A stretch of DNA of 19,758 nucleotides from DATDQA01 sp035292505 (GCA_035292505.1 DATDQA010000123.1:1-19758); one strand, 5' to 3'; shown: positions 1 through 8,723, counted from the first letter of the stretch. Notes: a model not told the origin generated them from the sequence alone. A program made the numbers and translations.

Positions 1-1
1 A

Positions 2-655
2 CAGGACTACGATCTCAGCCTTCTCCAGGTACAGACCCTGAATGCTGACAAGGATATCGTACGTGAAGCAATCCGTAAGACGGAGATACGTGCTCCCTTT
101 AGCGGACGACTCGGGTTGAATAATGTAAGCCCGGGTGCATACGTCACTCCGGCGGATATCCTCACCACCATTGCACAAGTCAATAAACTCAAAGTTCAAT
201 TCAATGTCCCCGAGCGCTATAGTGCCCAGTTGAAGAATGGCATGCAAGTCACTTTCAACGTAGATGGTTCTCCGAACTCATTCACGGCATCTATCATCGC
301 TACACAAATCGAAATTGACGAAGCGACGCGCAGCCTTGCCGTGCGGGCAGCAGTACAAGCTAACGACCCTGCGCTCATCCCCGGTACCTTTGCCAAAGTC
401 CATCTCATCCTCGACCAGAACGTGAACGCCTTACTTATCCCAAACATCGCGGTGATACCTCAGGGACGAAATAAGCAGATATATCTGTATAAAGCCGGTA
501 AAGCGATGCCTTCTGAGATTATCACGGGAGTGCGGGATAGCTCCAATGTAGAAGTGGTCAGCGGACTGAAACAAGGAGATACCGTCATTACATCGTCGAT
601 TTTATTTTTAAGGCCAGGAATTGATGTGAGTATTGCGAAGTTAAATAGTGAGTAG
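2..655 (+). CDS. RND efflux periplasmic adaptor subunit (MFP/HlyD family), 5' partial
   Basis: This is the periplasmic adaptor that links an inner-membrane RND pump to an outer-membrane channel. The reading frame is open from base 2, so the real start lies upstream of the window. The visible 217 residues begin in the coiled-coil/lipoyl region and run through the KTEIRAPFSGRLGL stretch (second lipoyl half), the beta-barrel (NKLKVQFNVPERYSAQLKNG) and the membrane-proximal domain (NALLIPNIAVIPQG, then VVSGLKQGDTVITS). This is the normal order for the family. A TTG at 116 could be mistaken for a start, but the conserved lipoyl motif continues upstream of it in the same frame. The RND pump gene follows on the same strand after a 252-bp gap filled with repeats, and a TolC-like gene comes after that, so the three form one export system. 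The substrate cannot be read from the sequence. Confidence 0.93.
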   Translation, partial: QDYDLSLLQVQTLNADKDIVREAIRKTEIRAPFSGRLGLNNVSPGAYVTPADILTTIAQVNKLKVQFNVPERYSAQLKNGMQVTFNVDGSPNSFTASIIATQIEIDEATRSLAVRAAVQANDPALIPGTFAKVHLILDQNVNALLIPNIAVIPQGRNKQIYLYKAGKAMPSEIITGVRDSSNVEVVSGLKQGDTVITSSILFLRPGIDVSIAKLNSE

Positions 656-688
656 TTTGATGTGAGATGTGTAACGTTTAATGTTTAA

Positions 689-808
689 TGTTTAGGTGTT
701 TAGATGTTTAGGTGTTTAGATGTTTAGGTGTTTAGATGTTTAGGTGTTTAGATGTTTAGGTGTTTAGATGTTTAGATGTTTAGGTGTTTAGATGTTTAGA
801 TGTTTAGG
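689..808. repeat. Octamer tandem array (TGTTTAGG/TGTTTAGA)
   Basis: Fifteen uninterrupted 8-bp units, TGTTTAGG or TGTTTAGA, mostly alternating so that the higher-order unit is 16 bp. Looser copies (GTTTAATG) precede it from about 675. It lies between the adaptor and pump genes and contains no open frame. Related motifs recur at 5462-5494 and, in inverted orientation, at 5965-6020. There are no unique spacers, so this is not a CRISPR array. Confidence 0.95.
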
Positions 809-858
809 TGTTAGTGGCTTAGTGCGTTACACATTAAACATTACACACTAAACGGATT

Positions 859-912
859 TTTTCATTTTAATTTTCATTTTAATTTTCATTTTCATTTTAA
901 TTTTCATTTGAA
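859..912. repeat. Hexamer tandem array (TTTTCA/TTTTAA) running into the RND start codon
   Basis: Nine 6-bp units: TTTTCA, TTTTAA, TTTTCA, TTTTAA, TTTTCA, TTTTCA, TTTTAA, TTTTCA and a final TTTGAA. The last unit contains the TTG start codon of the pump gene (908-910). Because the unit is two codons long, the frame stays open through the array, reading alternating Phe-His and Phe-Asn. Any extra or lost unit therefore keeps frame but changes the distance to upstream signals. Confidence 0.9.
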
Positions 913-3900
913 TTTATCCGAACTCAGTCTCCGGCGCCCGGTCTTTGCGATGGTTTGCTCCATCGTGATCCTCATCTTCGGGGGTATCGGATATAAGTTT
1001 TTAAGCGTAAGAGAGTATCCTGCGATCGATCCTGCAGTCATCAATGTGCGCACAAATTATATTGGCGCAAATGCAGATATTATTGAACAGCAGATCACAG
1101 AACCTCTTGAGAAAGTGATCAATGGTGTACAGGGGGTCAAGAATATCACAAGTACCAGCGCTCAGGGTAGCAGCAACATCACGGTAGAGTTTTTCCTTGG
1201 AGTTGACCTGGAGCAGGCTGCGAATGATGTCCGGGACAAGGTAGCCCAGGCTGCAGGCAATCTGCCACAGGACCTCGATGCACCTCCGATCGTATCGAAA
1301 TCGGATTCGGATTCAGATCCGATTGTCTTTCTGCAGATACAGAGCCATAGTAAAAATTTAATGGAACTCACCGATTATGCGGAAAACGTCGTCCAGGAAA
1401 GACTGCAGACGATCTCCGGGGTGAGTGGTGTGAATGTTTTTGGACGGCGATATGCAATGCGGTTGTGGATTGATCCTTCCAGACTTTCTTCCTATAATAT
1501 TACCATTGAGGATATCAGGTTGGCATTGGATAGAGAAAATGTAGAGTTGCCAGGGGGAAAAATCCGGGGAAATGAAACTTCATTGATCATCAAGACCTTC
1601 GGAAGACTTAAGACAGAACCTGATTTCAATGATCTTATCCTCCGTGAGGACAATAATGGCGTGGTGAGATTCCGTGATGTAGGCCGTGCCGAGCTCGGTA
1701 CTGAAGAAGAGGAAAGATCCTCACGTAAAAACAATGTCCCATCGGTCAACATGGGTGTAGTAGCGCAACCCGGAAGTAATCAGATTGAAATCGTGGATGA
1801 AATCTACCGGCGCCTCGCCGATATCAAGAAAGATATGCCGGAAGATATTCTGCTCGAAGTCGGATATGACAGGACGACGTTTGTACGCAATGCAATCAAG
1901 GAAGTAGAGCATACATTATTTATCGCGATCGGACTCGTCGTTATTATCATCTTCCTCTTTTTCCGCGAATGGACAATTGCTCTCAGGCCATTGATTGATA
2001 TCCCCGTGTCGCTGTTAGGTGCATTTTTCATTATGTATGCAATGGGCTTTTCCATTAATGTACTGACTCTGCTGGCAATTGTACTTGCGACCGGGTTGGT
2101 CGTAGATGATGGAATCGTCGTGACGGAAAACATTTTCAGGAAGATGGAAAGTGGTATGAACAAATACCGCGCTGCACTCGAAGGCTCGAAAGAGATCTAT
2201 TTTGCTGTCATCGCTACATCACTTACGCTTGCGATAGTGTTTTTACCGATTATTTTCCTTGAGGGATTTGTCGGTAAGCTCTTCAGAGAGTTTGGTATCG
2301 TCCTTGCGGGAGCAGTCCTGATCTCTGCATTTGTCTCGCTGAGTCTTACGCCGGTATTAAATATTTATCTGACGCGGAAAGGCGGAATAAGACATTCCCG
2401 CTTTTATTTGTGGACAGAGCCATTTTTCGCAGGCATCGAACGATTATATCGGATTTCTCTGCAGGGATTCATGCGCCTGCGATGGATTTCTTTGTTGATT
2501 GTCCTCGCCTCATTAGGTATCATCTATTATTATGGTGGAAACCTGCAGTCGGAACTTGCGCCGATGGAAGACCGGAATCGCGTGCGCGCAAGCCTCACCG
2601 GGCCCGAAGGTTCTGACTTTGACTACATCGACAGGATTACTTACCAGGTCGTCGATGAACTCATGGATTCGATTCCGGAGCGATATGTCGTATTATCGTT
2701 TGCCCCTACTTTCAGCAGTACATCAACAAATGCGTCGTTTGTGAGCATGGGTTTAGTAGATCCCGAACACCGCGAACGCTCACAGGATGAAGTGGCGCAG
2801 CAAATGACAAGAATATTTCACCGTTATAGCAGTGTCCGTGCTTTTGCAATGCAGGAACAAACCATCTCCGTCGGGCTAGGAGGACGCGGTGCATTTCCGG
2901 TACAGTTTGTATTGCAAAACCTCAATTTTGATAAACTGAAAGATCGATTGCCTGCTTTCATGGAGGAAGTCCGGAAGAGTGACGTCTTTCAAGGCTTCGA
3001 TGTCAATCTCAAATTCAATCAGCCGGAATTGCTCATCACCATTGATAGACTGAAGGCGAGCGAACTCGGTGTTTCGGTGCTTGATGTGAACAGCACTCTG
3101 CAACTTGCATTGAGCGGTCGCAGGTTTGGTTACTTTGTGATGAATGGAAAACAATACCAGGTGATCGGACAAGTGGACAGGTCTGATCGTGATGATCCCC
3201 TCGACCTCAAGTCTATTTTTGTACGTAACAACCGGGGAGAGCTGATTCAGTTGGACAACCTCGTGCATATGGAGGAAGTCGCAAATCCTCCGACGATTTT
3301 CCATTACAACAGGTTCAAGAGTGCAACGGTACAGGCAGGCCTGGCACCAGATAAAACGATAGGGGATGGCATTCATGAAATGGAACGGATTGCGGATACT
3401 GTCCTGGATGAGACGTTTGTGACTGCCCTCGCTGGTGCCTCACGCGATTTTGAGGAAAGTTCTTCGAATACGTCTTTTGCATTTATGCTTGCACTCATCC
3501 TTGTATTCCTCGTATTGTCAGCACAGTTTGAAAGTTTTATTGATCCGATTATTATTATGATTACGGTACCTCTTGCATTGGCAGGGGCGGTACTCAGTCT
3601 TTCGATATTTGGTCAGACACTGAATATCTTCTCACAGATAGGTATCATCATGCTCATCGGTATTGTCACTAAGAATGGAATCCTCATCGTGGAGTTTGCA
3701 AACCAGAAGCGAAGACGTGGTGAGCAAAAGATACCGGCCGCCATTGATGCCGCTGTCGCGAGGTTGCGTCCGATCCTCATGACAACTCTGGCAACATCGC
3801 TCGGTGCACTACCCATCGCTCTTGCTATTGGATCGGCTGGCAGGAGCCGCGTACCGTTGGGTATTGTCATCGTAGGAGGAATGTTATTTGCACTCATCCT

Positions 3901-4024
3901 CACACTGTACGTAGTGCCGGCGCTGTACTCTTACTTGTCATCAAAGAAGAAAGTCAGTCAGTTCGAAGCTGCAATCGCTGAGGCACCCAAACCGCATCAT
4001 GCCATGCAGGAAGTCGAACAATAG
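908..4024 (+). CDS. RND multidrug efflux permease, HAE1 (AcrB) family
   Basis: This is the proton-driven inner-membrane pump of a tripartite exporter. At 1038 residues it has the usual HAE1 length. The N-terminus MNLSELSLRRPVFAMV is the typical first-helix start. A long periplasmic loop follows, then a bundle of helices from about residue 335. The proton-relay pair is present in GLVVDDGIVVTEN (D400, D401), and the TM10 relay lysine is in IVTKNGILIVEFAN. A second periplasmic loop covers roughly residues 550-850. No ATG is available near the N-terminus: the family-type start is the TTG at 908, inside the last unit of a hexamer repeat. The TolC-like gene follows 11 bp after the stop. Substrate specificity is unknown. 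Family assignment is very secure; the exact start is fairly secure. Confidence 0.96.
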   Translation: MNLSELSLRRPVFAMVCSIVILIFGGIGYKFLSVREYPAIDPAVINVRTNYIGANADIIEQQITEPLEKVINGVQGVKNITSTSAQGSSNITVEFFLGVDLEQAANDVRDKVAQAAGNLPQDLDAPPIVSKSDSDSDPIVFLQIQSHSKNLMELTDYAENVVQERLQTISGVSGVNVFGRRYAMRLWIDPSRLSSYNITIEDIRLALDRENVELPGGKIRGNETSLIIKTFGRLKTEPDFNDLILREDNNGVVRFRDVGRAELGTEEEERSSRKNNVPSVNMGVVAQPGSNQIEIVDEIYRRLADIKKDMPEDILLEVGYDRTTFVRNAIKEVEHTLFIAIGLVVIIIFLFFREWTIALRPLIDIPVSLLGAFFIMYAMGFSINVLTLLAIVLATGLVVDDGIVVTENIFRKMESGMNKYRAALEGSKEIYFAVIATSLTLAIVFLPIIFLEGFVGKLFREFGIVLAGAVLISAFVSLSLTPVLNIYLTRKGGIRHSRFYLWTEPFFAGIERLYRISLQGFMRLRWISLLIVLASLGIIYYYGGNLQSELAPMEDRNRVRASLTGPEGSDFDYIDRITYQVVDELMDSIPERYVVLSFAPTFSSTSTNASFVSMGLVDPEHRERSQDEVAQQMTRIFHRYSSVRAFAMQEQTISVGLGGRGAFPVQFVLQNLNFDKLKDRLPAFMEEVRKSDVFQGFDVNLKFNQPELLITIDRLKASELGVSVLDVNSTLQLALSGRRFGYFVMNGKQYQVIGQVDRSDRDDPLDLKSIFVRNNRGELIQLDNLVHMEEVANPPTIFHYNRFKSATVQAGLAPDKTIGDGIHEMERIADTVLDETFVTALAGASRDFEESSSNTSFAFMLALILVFLVLSAQFESFIDPIIIMITVPLALAGAVLSLSIFGQTLNIFSQIGIIMLIGIVTKNGILIVEFANQKRRRGEQKIPAAIDAAVARLRPILMTTLATSLGALPIALAIGSAGRSRVPLGIVIVGGMLFALILTLYVVPALYSYLSSKKKVSQFEAAIAEAPKPHHAMQEVEQ

Positions 4025-4035
4025 AAATCCAATAC

Positions 4036-5442
4036 ATGCGATTGCCGATGATGTGTCTATATTCTAATATAAGATTTGACAACTTTCTGAAAGTTGTCAA
4101 ATCTGTTCCAAAAGTTGTCATATCGGTTTGTATTGCGTTAGAATGTACTACCGGGGCACTCCATGCCCAACCCGTGCTGACGCTTGAGGATGCGATTGCC
4201 GTTGCTCTGGTAAATAATTATGATATCCTGCTTTCCCGGAATGATTCTGCAGTAGCAGCTCTTGATTATACATACCGGAATGCCGTATTTTTTCCAAGGC
4301 TCAATGCAACAGCAGGGACGACATGGGTAAAGAATAATCAGAAGCAGGAATTCGATGATGGCACGGGCAGAGAGGGGAATGTCGCTACGAATAATCTCAA
4401 TGCCTCACTCGCGTTGAATTGGACGCTCTTTGACGGTCTGAAAATGTTTGCGACAAGGGATAAAGTGGAGCAATATATCCTTCTTGGCGAGCTGACGATC
4501 AAGAATCAGGTGATCAATACGGTCGCGGATGTGATCAATACGTATTACAATATTGTAGGCCAAAAGCAACAGCTCAAAGCGATCGAAGAACAGATGAGTA
4601 TTAGCCAGACGCGGGTCGAACTCGCACAACGCAAACTCGATATCGGAGTGGGGGCAAAGCCTGATGTGTTGCAGAGCCAGGTAGACCTCAATGCGCAAAG
4701 GGCTGCTCAGTTGCAGCAGCAGACCTTGATCAGACAATTAAAGGAAACTCTGAACCAGTTGCTGGATCCATCGCCGGAAGGATCGGGTTCAAACCTGTCC
4801 ACGGATTATGATGTGAGCGACGAGATTCCTTTCAATGCTACACTTTCTCTGGAAGAGATCCAACATGGTCTTGAACAGGCAAATCCTGTCTTGCAAATCG
4901 CAAGAAAGAGTATTGACATTGAGTATATCGCACTCGAGGAGCTTAAAGCGGATCGCTATCCCAGATTGGATTTTAATGCAACGTACAATTTCGCAAGAGT
5001 CAATAATGATATTGCACTCAATCCTTTCCTCCCGATTTTCAACCGCAACCGGGGATTTAATTATGGATTCACTGTATCGGTGCCTATCCTGAACTATCGC
5101 AACACACGGCGCCTCATCGAACAGCAGGAACTCAATATTGGTTTTCAACGACTCCTGTTGGACAATCAACAGTCCTTGTTACGACTCAGTGTGCAGAATG
5201 CCTTTCACGACTTTGAACTTCAGCAGCAAGCCCTTGCACTGGAAGAAGAGAACATTCTCCTTGCCCGTGAAAATGTAGAGATCATCCTGGAGACCTATCG
5301 CCTGGGGTATGCAACGTATCTGCAATTAAGAGAAGCTCAGAAGAGTCTTGAAGATGCGTATACAAGGCTCATCGCTGCACGATTCAATACCAAGCTGGCG
5401 GAGACGGAGTTGTTGAGATTGAAAGGGGAGTTGGTCAGGTAA
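4036..5442 (+). CDS. TolC-like outer membrane efflux channel
   Basis: This is the outer-membrane and periplasmic-tunnel component of the RND system, starting 11 bp after the pump stop. The 468-residue product has a signal peptide whose hydrophobic core VVISVCIALECTTGALHAQ ends before PVLTLEDAIAVAL, the usual first helix of an OEP domain. Two OEP repeats follow, roughly residues 55-250 and 280-465, both rich in long helices (TRVELAQRKLDIGVGAKPDVLQ and AREN..IILETYRLGYATYLQLREAQ). The start is uncertain: ATGs lie at 4036, 4048 and 4051, and all give an unusually long leader of roughly 45 residues before the cleavage site. Part of that leader (RFDNFLKVVK) is encoded by a perfect palindrome. The leader could therefore be the product of an inserted repeat, or the segment may carry a regulatory role. 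Confidence 0.93.
   Translation: MRLPMMCLYSNIRFDNFLKVVKSVPKVVISVCIALECTTGALHAQPVLTLEDAIAVALVNNYDILLSRNDSAVAALDYTYRNAVFFPRLNATAGTTWVKNNQKQEFDDGTGREGNVATNNLNASLALNWTLFDGLKMFATRDKVEQYILLGELTIKNQVINTVADVINTYYNIVGQKQQLKAIEEQMSISQTRVELAQRKLDIGVGAKPDVLQSQVDLNAQRAAQLQQQTLIRQLKETLNQLLDPSPEGSGSNLSTDYDVSDEIPFNATLSLEEIQHGLEQANPVLQIARKSIDIEYIALEELKADRYPRLDFNATYNFARVNNDIALNPFLPIFNRNRGFNYGFTVSVPILNYRNTRRLIEQQELNIGFQRLLLDNQQSLLRLSVQNAFHDFELQQQALALEEENILLARENVEIILETYRLGYATYLQLREAQKSLEDAYTRLIAARFNTKLAETELLRLKGELVR
4072..4104. repeat. Perfect 16-bp-arm palindrome inside the 5' end of the TolC-like gene
   Basis: Left arm 4072-4087 (AGATTTGACAACTTTC) and right arm 4089-4104 are exact reverse complements around a single T at 4088. 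A third copy of the half-site AAAGTTGTCA lies at 4111-4120, exactly 21 bp (two helical turns, seven codons) downstream of the same half-site at 4090-4099. It could be a regulator operator, an RNA hairpin over the start region, or an inserted dispersed repeat. No U-tract follows, so a classical terminator is unlikely. Confidence 0.85.
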
Positions 5443-5475
5443 TGTGGATAAACCTGAACTGTTTAACTGTTTAGG

Positions 5476-5494
5476 TGTGTAAATGTTTAGATGT
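5476..5494 (+). repeat. Left copy of a 19-bp inverted repeat flanking the four-helix-bundle gene
   Basis: The 19 bases TGTGTAAATGTTTAGATGT recur exactly, in inverted orientation, at 6002-6020. The sequence belongs to the TGTTTAGG/TGTTTAGA family seen at 689-808. The rest of the gap 5443-5568 holds looser copies (CTGTTTAACTGTTTAGG) and then a T/A-rich leader before the ATG at 5569. Confidence 0.85.
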
Positions 5495-5568
5495 AGCAAG
5501 GTGAAGTTTGAAAATTTTTCTACATTTCGTCTACGCATTTAACTATTCACATTTAAACCATTTTTACC

Positions 5569-5964
5569 ATGAAAACCTATTCTTTTGAATCCCTCAACGT
5601 ATGGCAATGTGCCAGAAAATTGGCGAATTTTATTTACACCCTCACTGCTTCTTTTCCTCCGGAAGAAAAGTTTGGAATGGTTAGTCAAATGAGGAGAGCA
5701 GCAATTTCAGTGTGCTCCAATTTGGCAGAAGGCAGCTCGAAGCATTCAGGAAAGGAAAAAGCAAAGTATTCCGGGAATTCCTACTGCAGTTTGATGGAGC
5801 TTCTGAATCAAAGTATAGTTGGTGTGGATCTGCTGTACATTCGATCAGAAGATTTGACAACATTACGGAGTCTTGTCGATGAAATCGCCGTAAAAACAAG
5901 TCGACTCAGAGAATCTCAATTGAAGGAATATCAGCAATCTAAAATTAAACCCAAAAGGCATTAA
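5569..5964 (+). CDS. Four helix bundle protein (S23 / IVS / Avd-like family)
   Basis: A 131-residue protein with the hallmarks of the family once named for ORFs in 23S rRNA intervening sequences: an FESLNVWQCARKLANFIY helix near residues 7-23, then FPPEEKFGMVSQMRRAAISV (29-48) and CSNLAEGSS, followed by two further helices. The family adopts a pentameric four-helix bundle related to Avd of diversity-generating retroelements. The function of free-standing members is unknown. There is no rRNA, reverse transcriptase or variable repeat here, so it is neither a 23S insertion nor an evident retroelement. It stands alone between the efflux operon and a convergent GH3 gene, bracketed by inverted copies of a short repeat. 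The family call is secure; any role is not. Confidence 0.92.
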   Translation: MKTYSFESLNVWQCARKLANFIYTLTASFPPEEKFGMVSQMRRAAISVCSNLAEGSSKHSGKEKAKYSGNSYCSLMELLNQSIVGVDLLYIRSEDLTTLRSLVDEIAVKTSRLRESQLKEYQQSKIKPKRH

Positions 5965-6020
5965 CTACACATCTAAAACACCTACACATCTAAACACCTA
6001 CACATCTAAACATTTACACA
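5965..6020. repeat. 16-bp tandem repeat, inverted relative to the upstream copies
   Basis: About three and a half units of CTACACATCTAAACAC with small variations; the last part (6002-6020) is the exact reverse complement of 5476-5494. The array fills the whole gap between the four-helix-bundle stop and the GH3 stop codon at 6022-6024, which are on convergent strands. No hairpin terminator is evident beyond the repeat itself. Confidence 0.9.
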
Positions 6021-6021
6021 G

Positions 6022-7968
6022 TTACCGATACCTCAACCCATACCCAAACTCATACAAAGGCTTCTCACTATCATACGGCACATCTGCTTTCTGATTTCTC
6101 ACGGCATCCATGGATGAGGGGAGCTCAAAGGGCAGCTTGCCTTCCGGTTTCGCATTCCCAAATAAGACTTCACATACGGATTTGTCACTTGCGCCATAGT
6201 CGGCGATGAGCGCTTTTGCTTGCGCCGCAATTTCTGGGATCACAGCAGGCCGGTCAAGATAGATATCGATGATGGTAGGAACTGTTTTCAATAAGTTCAG
6301 GATCCGTTCTTTTTCCTCGCCTTTGAAATCCAGGTCGCCATGATGAAAGCCCACTGCGAAAGAATTCTTCGAATCCACAGGGTACCAGGGTGTTTGCAAA
6401 CGGATGATAGCGAGATCGGCTTCCTGGGGCGTTTTTACAACAGTAGCATATGCAGAAACCGTTGCGGAATCCATTTTCTCAATATAGACTTTGAGTTTTC
6501 TTTTCGCAAGAGGCAGCACATGGTTATCATTCTTCAACAAAGTCATAGAACGCTGCTGACTGACTTCGCCGAGTTGGCGGGAGGAAGCATTTCCCACGAC
6601 AGACTTTACTTTGGATTCATCCAGGTAGGGATTGTCAAACAATCCGAGCTGAAATTTTTGTTTCAACAAGCGTTTTACAGAAATATCGACACGCGTTTCT
6701 TTGAGCTTACCTGCTTTCACCAGTTCGACTACGAGTTCTGGTTTGTTTTCACCACCGAACTGATCGCATCCTGCATTGAGTATCTTGAGCACACGATCCG
6801 CTTCACTCAGATGTTCCGCTCCCCATGCACGTGCGGGATAGACATAATCCGCTCCCATTGGAACATCAGACACAAGTCCCCAGTCGGTACAGACCACACC
6901 ATCATAGTTGTATTTCTCGCGTAATAATCCAGTGATGATATCAGTGTTATACGCCATCGCGACATCTTCTTCCGTTTGTCCGACAGGAATTCCATAATAA
7001 GGCATAATCGCGGCAGTACCAGACGCAATTGCGGCTTCAAAGGGAATGAGATGATAGTTGAAATTCTCACCCGGATAGATTTGCCCTTTTTGAAATTCAA
7101 AATGCGGATCAAGACCTTCATTCTGCGGTCCACCACCAGGGAAGTGTTTTGTCATACAGGCAATGCTTTCAGCACCAAGTTTTGGGCCTTGCATCCCGAA
7201 GATATACGCCTTGACCATTTTAGAAGTCAGCTGCGCATCTTCACCAAAGCCGCCATTGATACGAGGCCAGCGTGGCTCGGTGCCGAGGTCGATTTGCGGA
7301 TGTAAGGCTTCACGGATACCTACTGCGAGATACTCCGCTCTCACGATATCAGCGAATTCCCGCACAAGATTCACGTCTCCGAGTGCGGCAAATCCCAGCG
7401 TCTCACAAAACTGAGAGAATCCCTGTGCATTCATCGAAAAAATACTATTGCTGAAATGATGACGCGGATCAGAGGCAATCGTCACTGGGATACCGAGCCG
7501 TGTATTTTGTTCAGCATAACGCTGCAGATTATTGTACCACCTGGCAGTGGCGGAGGGGTCGGCTGGAATCTGCCAAAGGTTGAAATGGGTCATCTTCAGC
7601 TTATCCATATTCTCTATGGCTGCCGGAAGAAAAGCAGAAAACCCGGTACCCATTTTTTTCTCAAGCGATCCGTCATCATTCACGGGAGCCCCGTTGATGA
7701 AAAGCATGCCGGCTTTTTCTTCCAGCGTCATTTGAGAGAGTACATCCTTGACGCGTGTCTCGATGTCCTGCCTGATGTCTTCATATGGATCCAACCTGCC
7801 GTTTTTGTTGAGATCACGATAGACAATTCCACCGGGATGCACTTTTATATCTGTACGTGCCAGTGCAATATGAGACTGTGTTGTGTTACGGTTTTCTGAG
7901 CTCTCATCGGATGAAAATATCGTGATGAGGATGCCCATGAGAATGGTGCAAAGGAGTTGCATAAACAT
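6022..7968 (-). CDS. Secreted glycoside hydrolase family 3 (beta-glucosidase-like)
   Basis: A retaining beta-glycosidase, probably acting on plant or microbial oligosaccharides in the periplasm or outside the cell. An N-terminal hydrophobic signal (residues 1-19) is followed at 52-64 by DLNKNGRLDPYED, an EF-hand-like calcium loop that is common ahead of the barrel in this GH3 subgroup. The TIM-barrel domain spans about 70-400 and contains EPRWPRINGGFGED (231-244), KHFPGGG (274-280) and the nucleophile Asp362 in VVCTDWG. The alpha/beta-sandwich domain runs from about 440 to the end and finishes with the usual PLYEFGYGLRYR. At 648 residues it lacks the extra fibronectin-III domain of longer members. 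The substrate cannot be assigned. It is transcribed toward the four-helix-bundle gene. The 172 bp upstream (7969-8140) shows no promoter I would defend. Confidence 0.95.
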   Translation of the reverse strand: MFMQLLCTILMGILITIFSSDESSENRNTTQSHIALARTDIKVHPGGIVYRDLNKNGRLDPYEDIRQDIETRVKDVLSQMTLEEKAGMLFINGAPVNDDGSLEKKMGTGFSAFLPAAIENMDKLKMTHFNLWQIPADPSATARWYNNLQRYAEQNTRLGIPVTIASDPRHHFSNSIFSMNAQGFSQFCETLGFAALGDVNLVREFADIVRAEYLAVGIREALHPQIDLGTEPRWPRINGGFGEDAQLTSKMVKAYIFGMQGPKLGAESIACMTKHFPGGGPQNEGLDPHFEFQKGQIYPGENFNYHLIPFEAAIASGTAAIMPYYGIPVGQTEEDVAMAYNTDIITGLLREKYNYDGVVCTDWGLVSDVPMGADYVYPARAWGAEHLSEADRVLKILNAGCDQFGGENKPELVVELVKAGKLKETRVDISVKRLLKQKFQLGLFDNPYLDESKVKSVVGNASSRQLGEVSQQRSMTLLKNDNHVLPLAKRKLKVYIEKMDSATVSAYATVVKTPQEADLAIIRLQTPWYPVDSKNSFAVGFHHGDLDFKGEEKERILNLLKTVPTIIDIYLDRPAVIPEIAAQAKALIADYGASDKSVCEVLFGNAKPEGKLPFELPSSMDAVRNQKADVPYDSEKPLYEFGYGLRYR

Positions 7969-8140
7969 CTGTTTTTTTGTTCGCGATGTAAATCTGGAGA
8001 ATATTTTGGTGAAATCATGGGACGTTCATCCAGGTATGCTGTACAAGCAACTTAGATTTTGTGTTAACAATCTTTCATGTTATCCAGACCAGCGCGCTCG
8101 TACCGGAGGAGGATGATAATAGTTCGGAACACGCGGCTTG

Positions 8141-8680
8141 TTAAAAACCAAAGCCCACGTGCAGGCCTCCTAATTGCGTATATCCTGAGTTTTTCTCAGG
8201 TCCGAATCTACCGGGCGCAACCAATTCTATAAAAATAACAGTCTGTTCCCCAATTTTGAAAGCTTTGTTTACTAAGGGGGTAAATCCAAATTGACCCTGA
8301 CCGGACTCACATGCCAATCGCAATCCGAATGTCCAGCCATGTTTTAATGGAAACAGAACCCCGGGATGATATAATACATGAACTTTATAGGGAAGATCGG
8401 TTTGGACATAGGGCTTGACAAAAGGAACGACCTCCAGGTCTACCTTGACTTTCCCGGAAGTGTTCAAGGTCACACCTAATGGGAATCCGATAGAATAGAA
8501 GCTGGTCTGATCAAGAAACTTTGTCCCATCGCCATTCGCCGCAAACACGATTTGTACCACCCCGACGTGATAGCCTGAAAGTTTAGGCATGACCGGGTCT
8601 TGGTCTGTTGCTGTATCCTGTGCGTGTAATGAAACACAAAACAGCACCAGCGAAATCAGGAAAACTGCTCTTTTGTACAT
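8141..8680 (-). CDS. Small exported beta-rich protein of unknown function
   Basis: A 179-residue protein with a clear signal peptide (MYKRAVFLISLVLFCVSLHAQ) cleaved before DTATDQ. The mature part alternates polar and hydrophobic residues in strand-like blocks (YHVGVVQIVFAANG, GFPLGVTLNTSGKVKVDLEVVPFV, WTFGLRLACE, QLGGLHVGFGF) and ends in a terminal Phe, as many outer-membrane beta-barrels do. I infer a small outer-membrane or periplasmic beta protein; no named family is recognised. Its likely promoter overlaps a perfect dyad at 8746-8765, suggesting single-gene regulation. The next gene downstream on the strand is GH3, 172 bp away. Confidence 0.8.
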   Translation of the reverse strand: MYKRAVFLISLVLFCVSLHAQDTATDQDPVMPKLSGYHVGVVQIVFAANGDGTKFLDQTSFYSIGFPLGVTLNTSGKVKVDLEVVPFVKPYVQTDLPYKVHVLYHPGVLFPLKHGWTFGLRLACESGQGQFGFTPLVNKAFKIGEQTVIFIELVAPGRFGPEKNSGYTQLGGLHVGFGF

Positions 8681-8723
8681 ATTCCAGTATTTATTAGTTG
8701 GCCTCCTGGGGTAGCACTGGTGG

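Noticed and set aside
689..808. CRISPR-like direct repeats
   Set aside because: The 8-bp units are contiguous, with no unique spacers, and no cas genes are nearby.
2876..3376. 166-residue minus-strand ORF inside the RND pump gene
   Set aside because: Antisense shadow of conserved RND periplasmic-domain sequence.
5569..5964. 23S rRNA intervening sequence or diversity-generating retroelement
   Set aside because: No rRNA sequence, reverse transcriptase or template/variable repeat is present; only the four-helix-bundle gene is found.
6340..6924. 194-residue plus-strand ORF inside the GH3 gene
   Set aside because: Antisense to strongly conserved GH3 coding sequence, with no recognisable domain.
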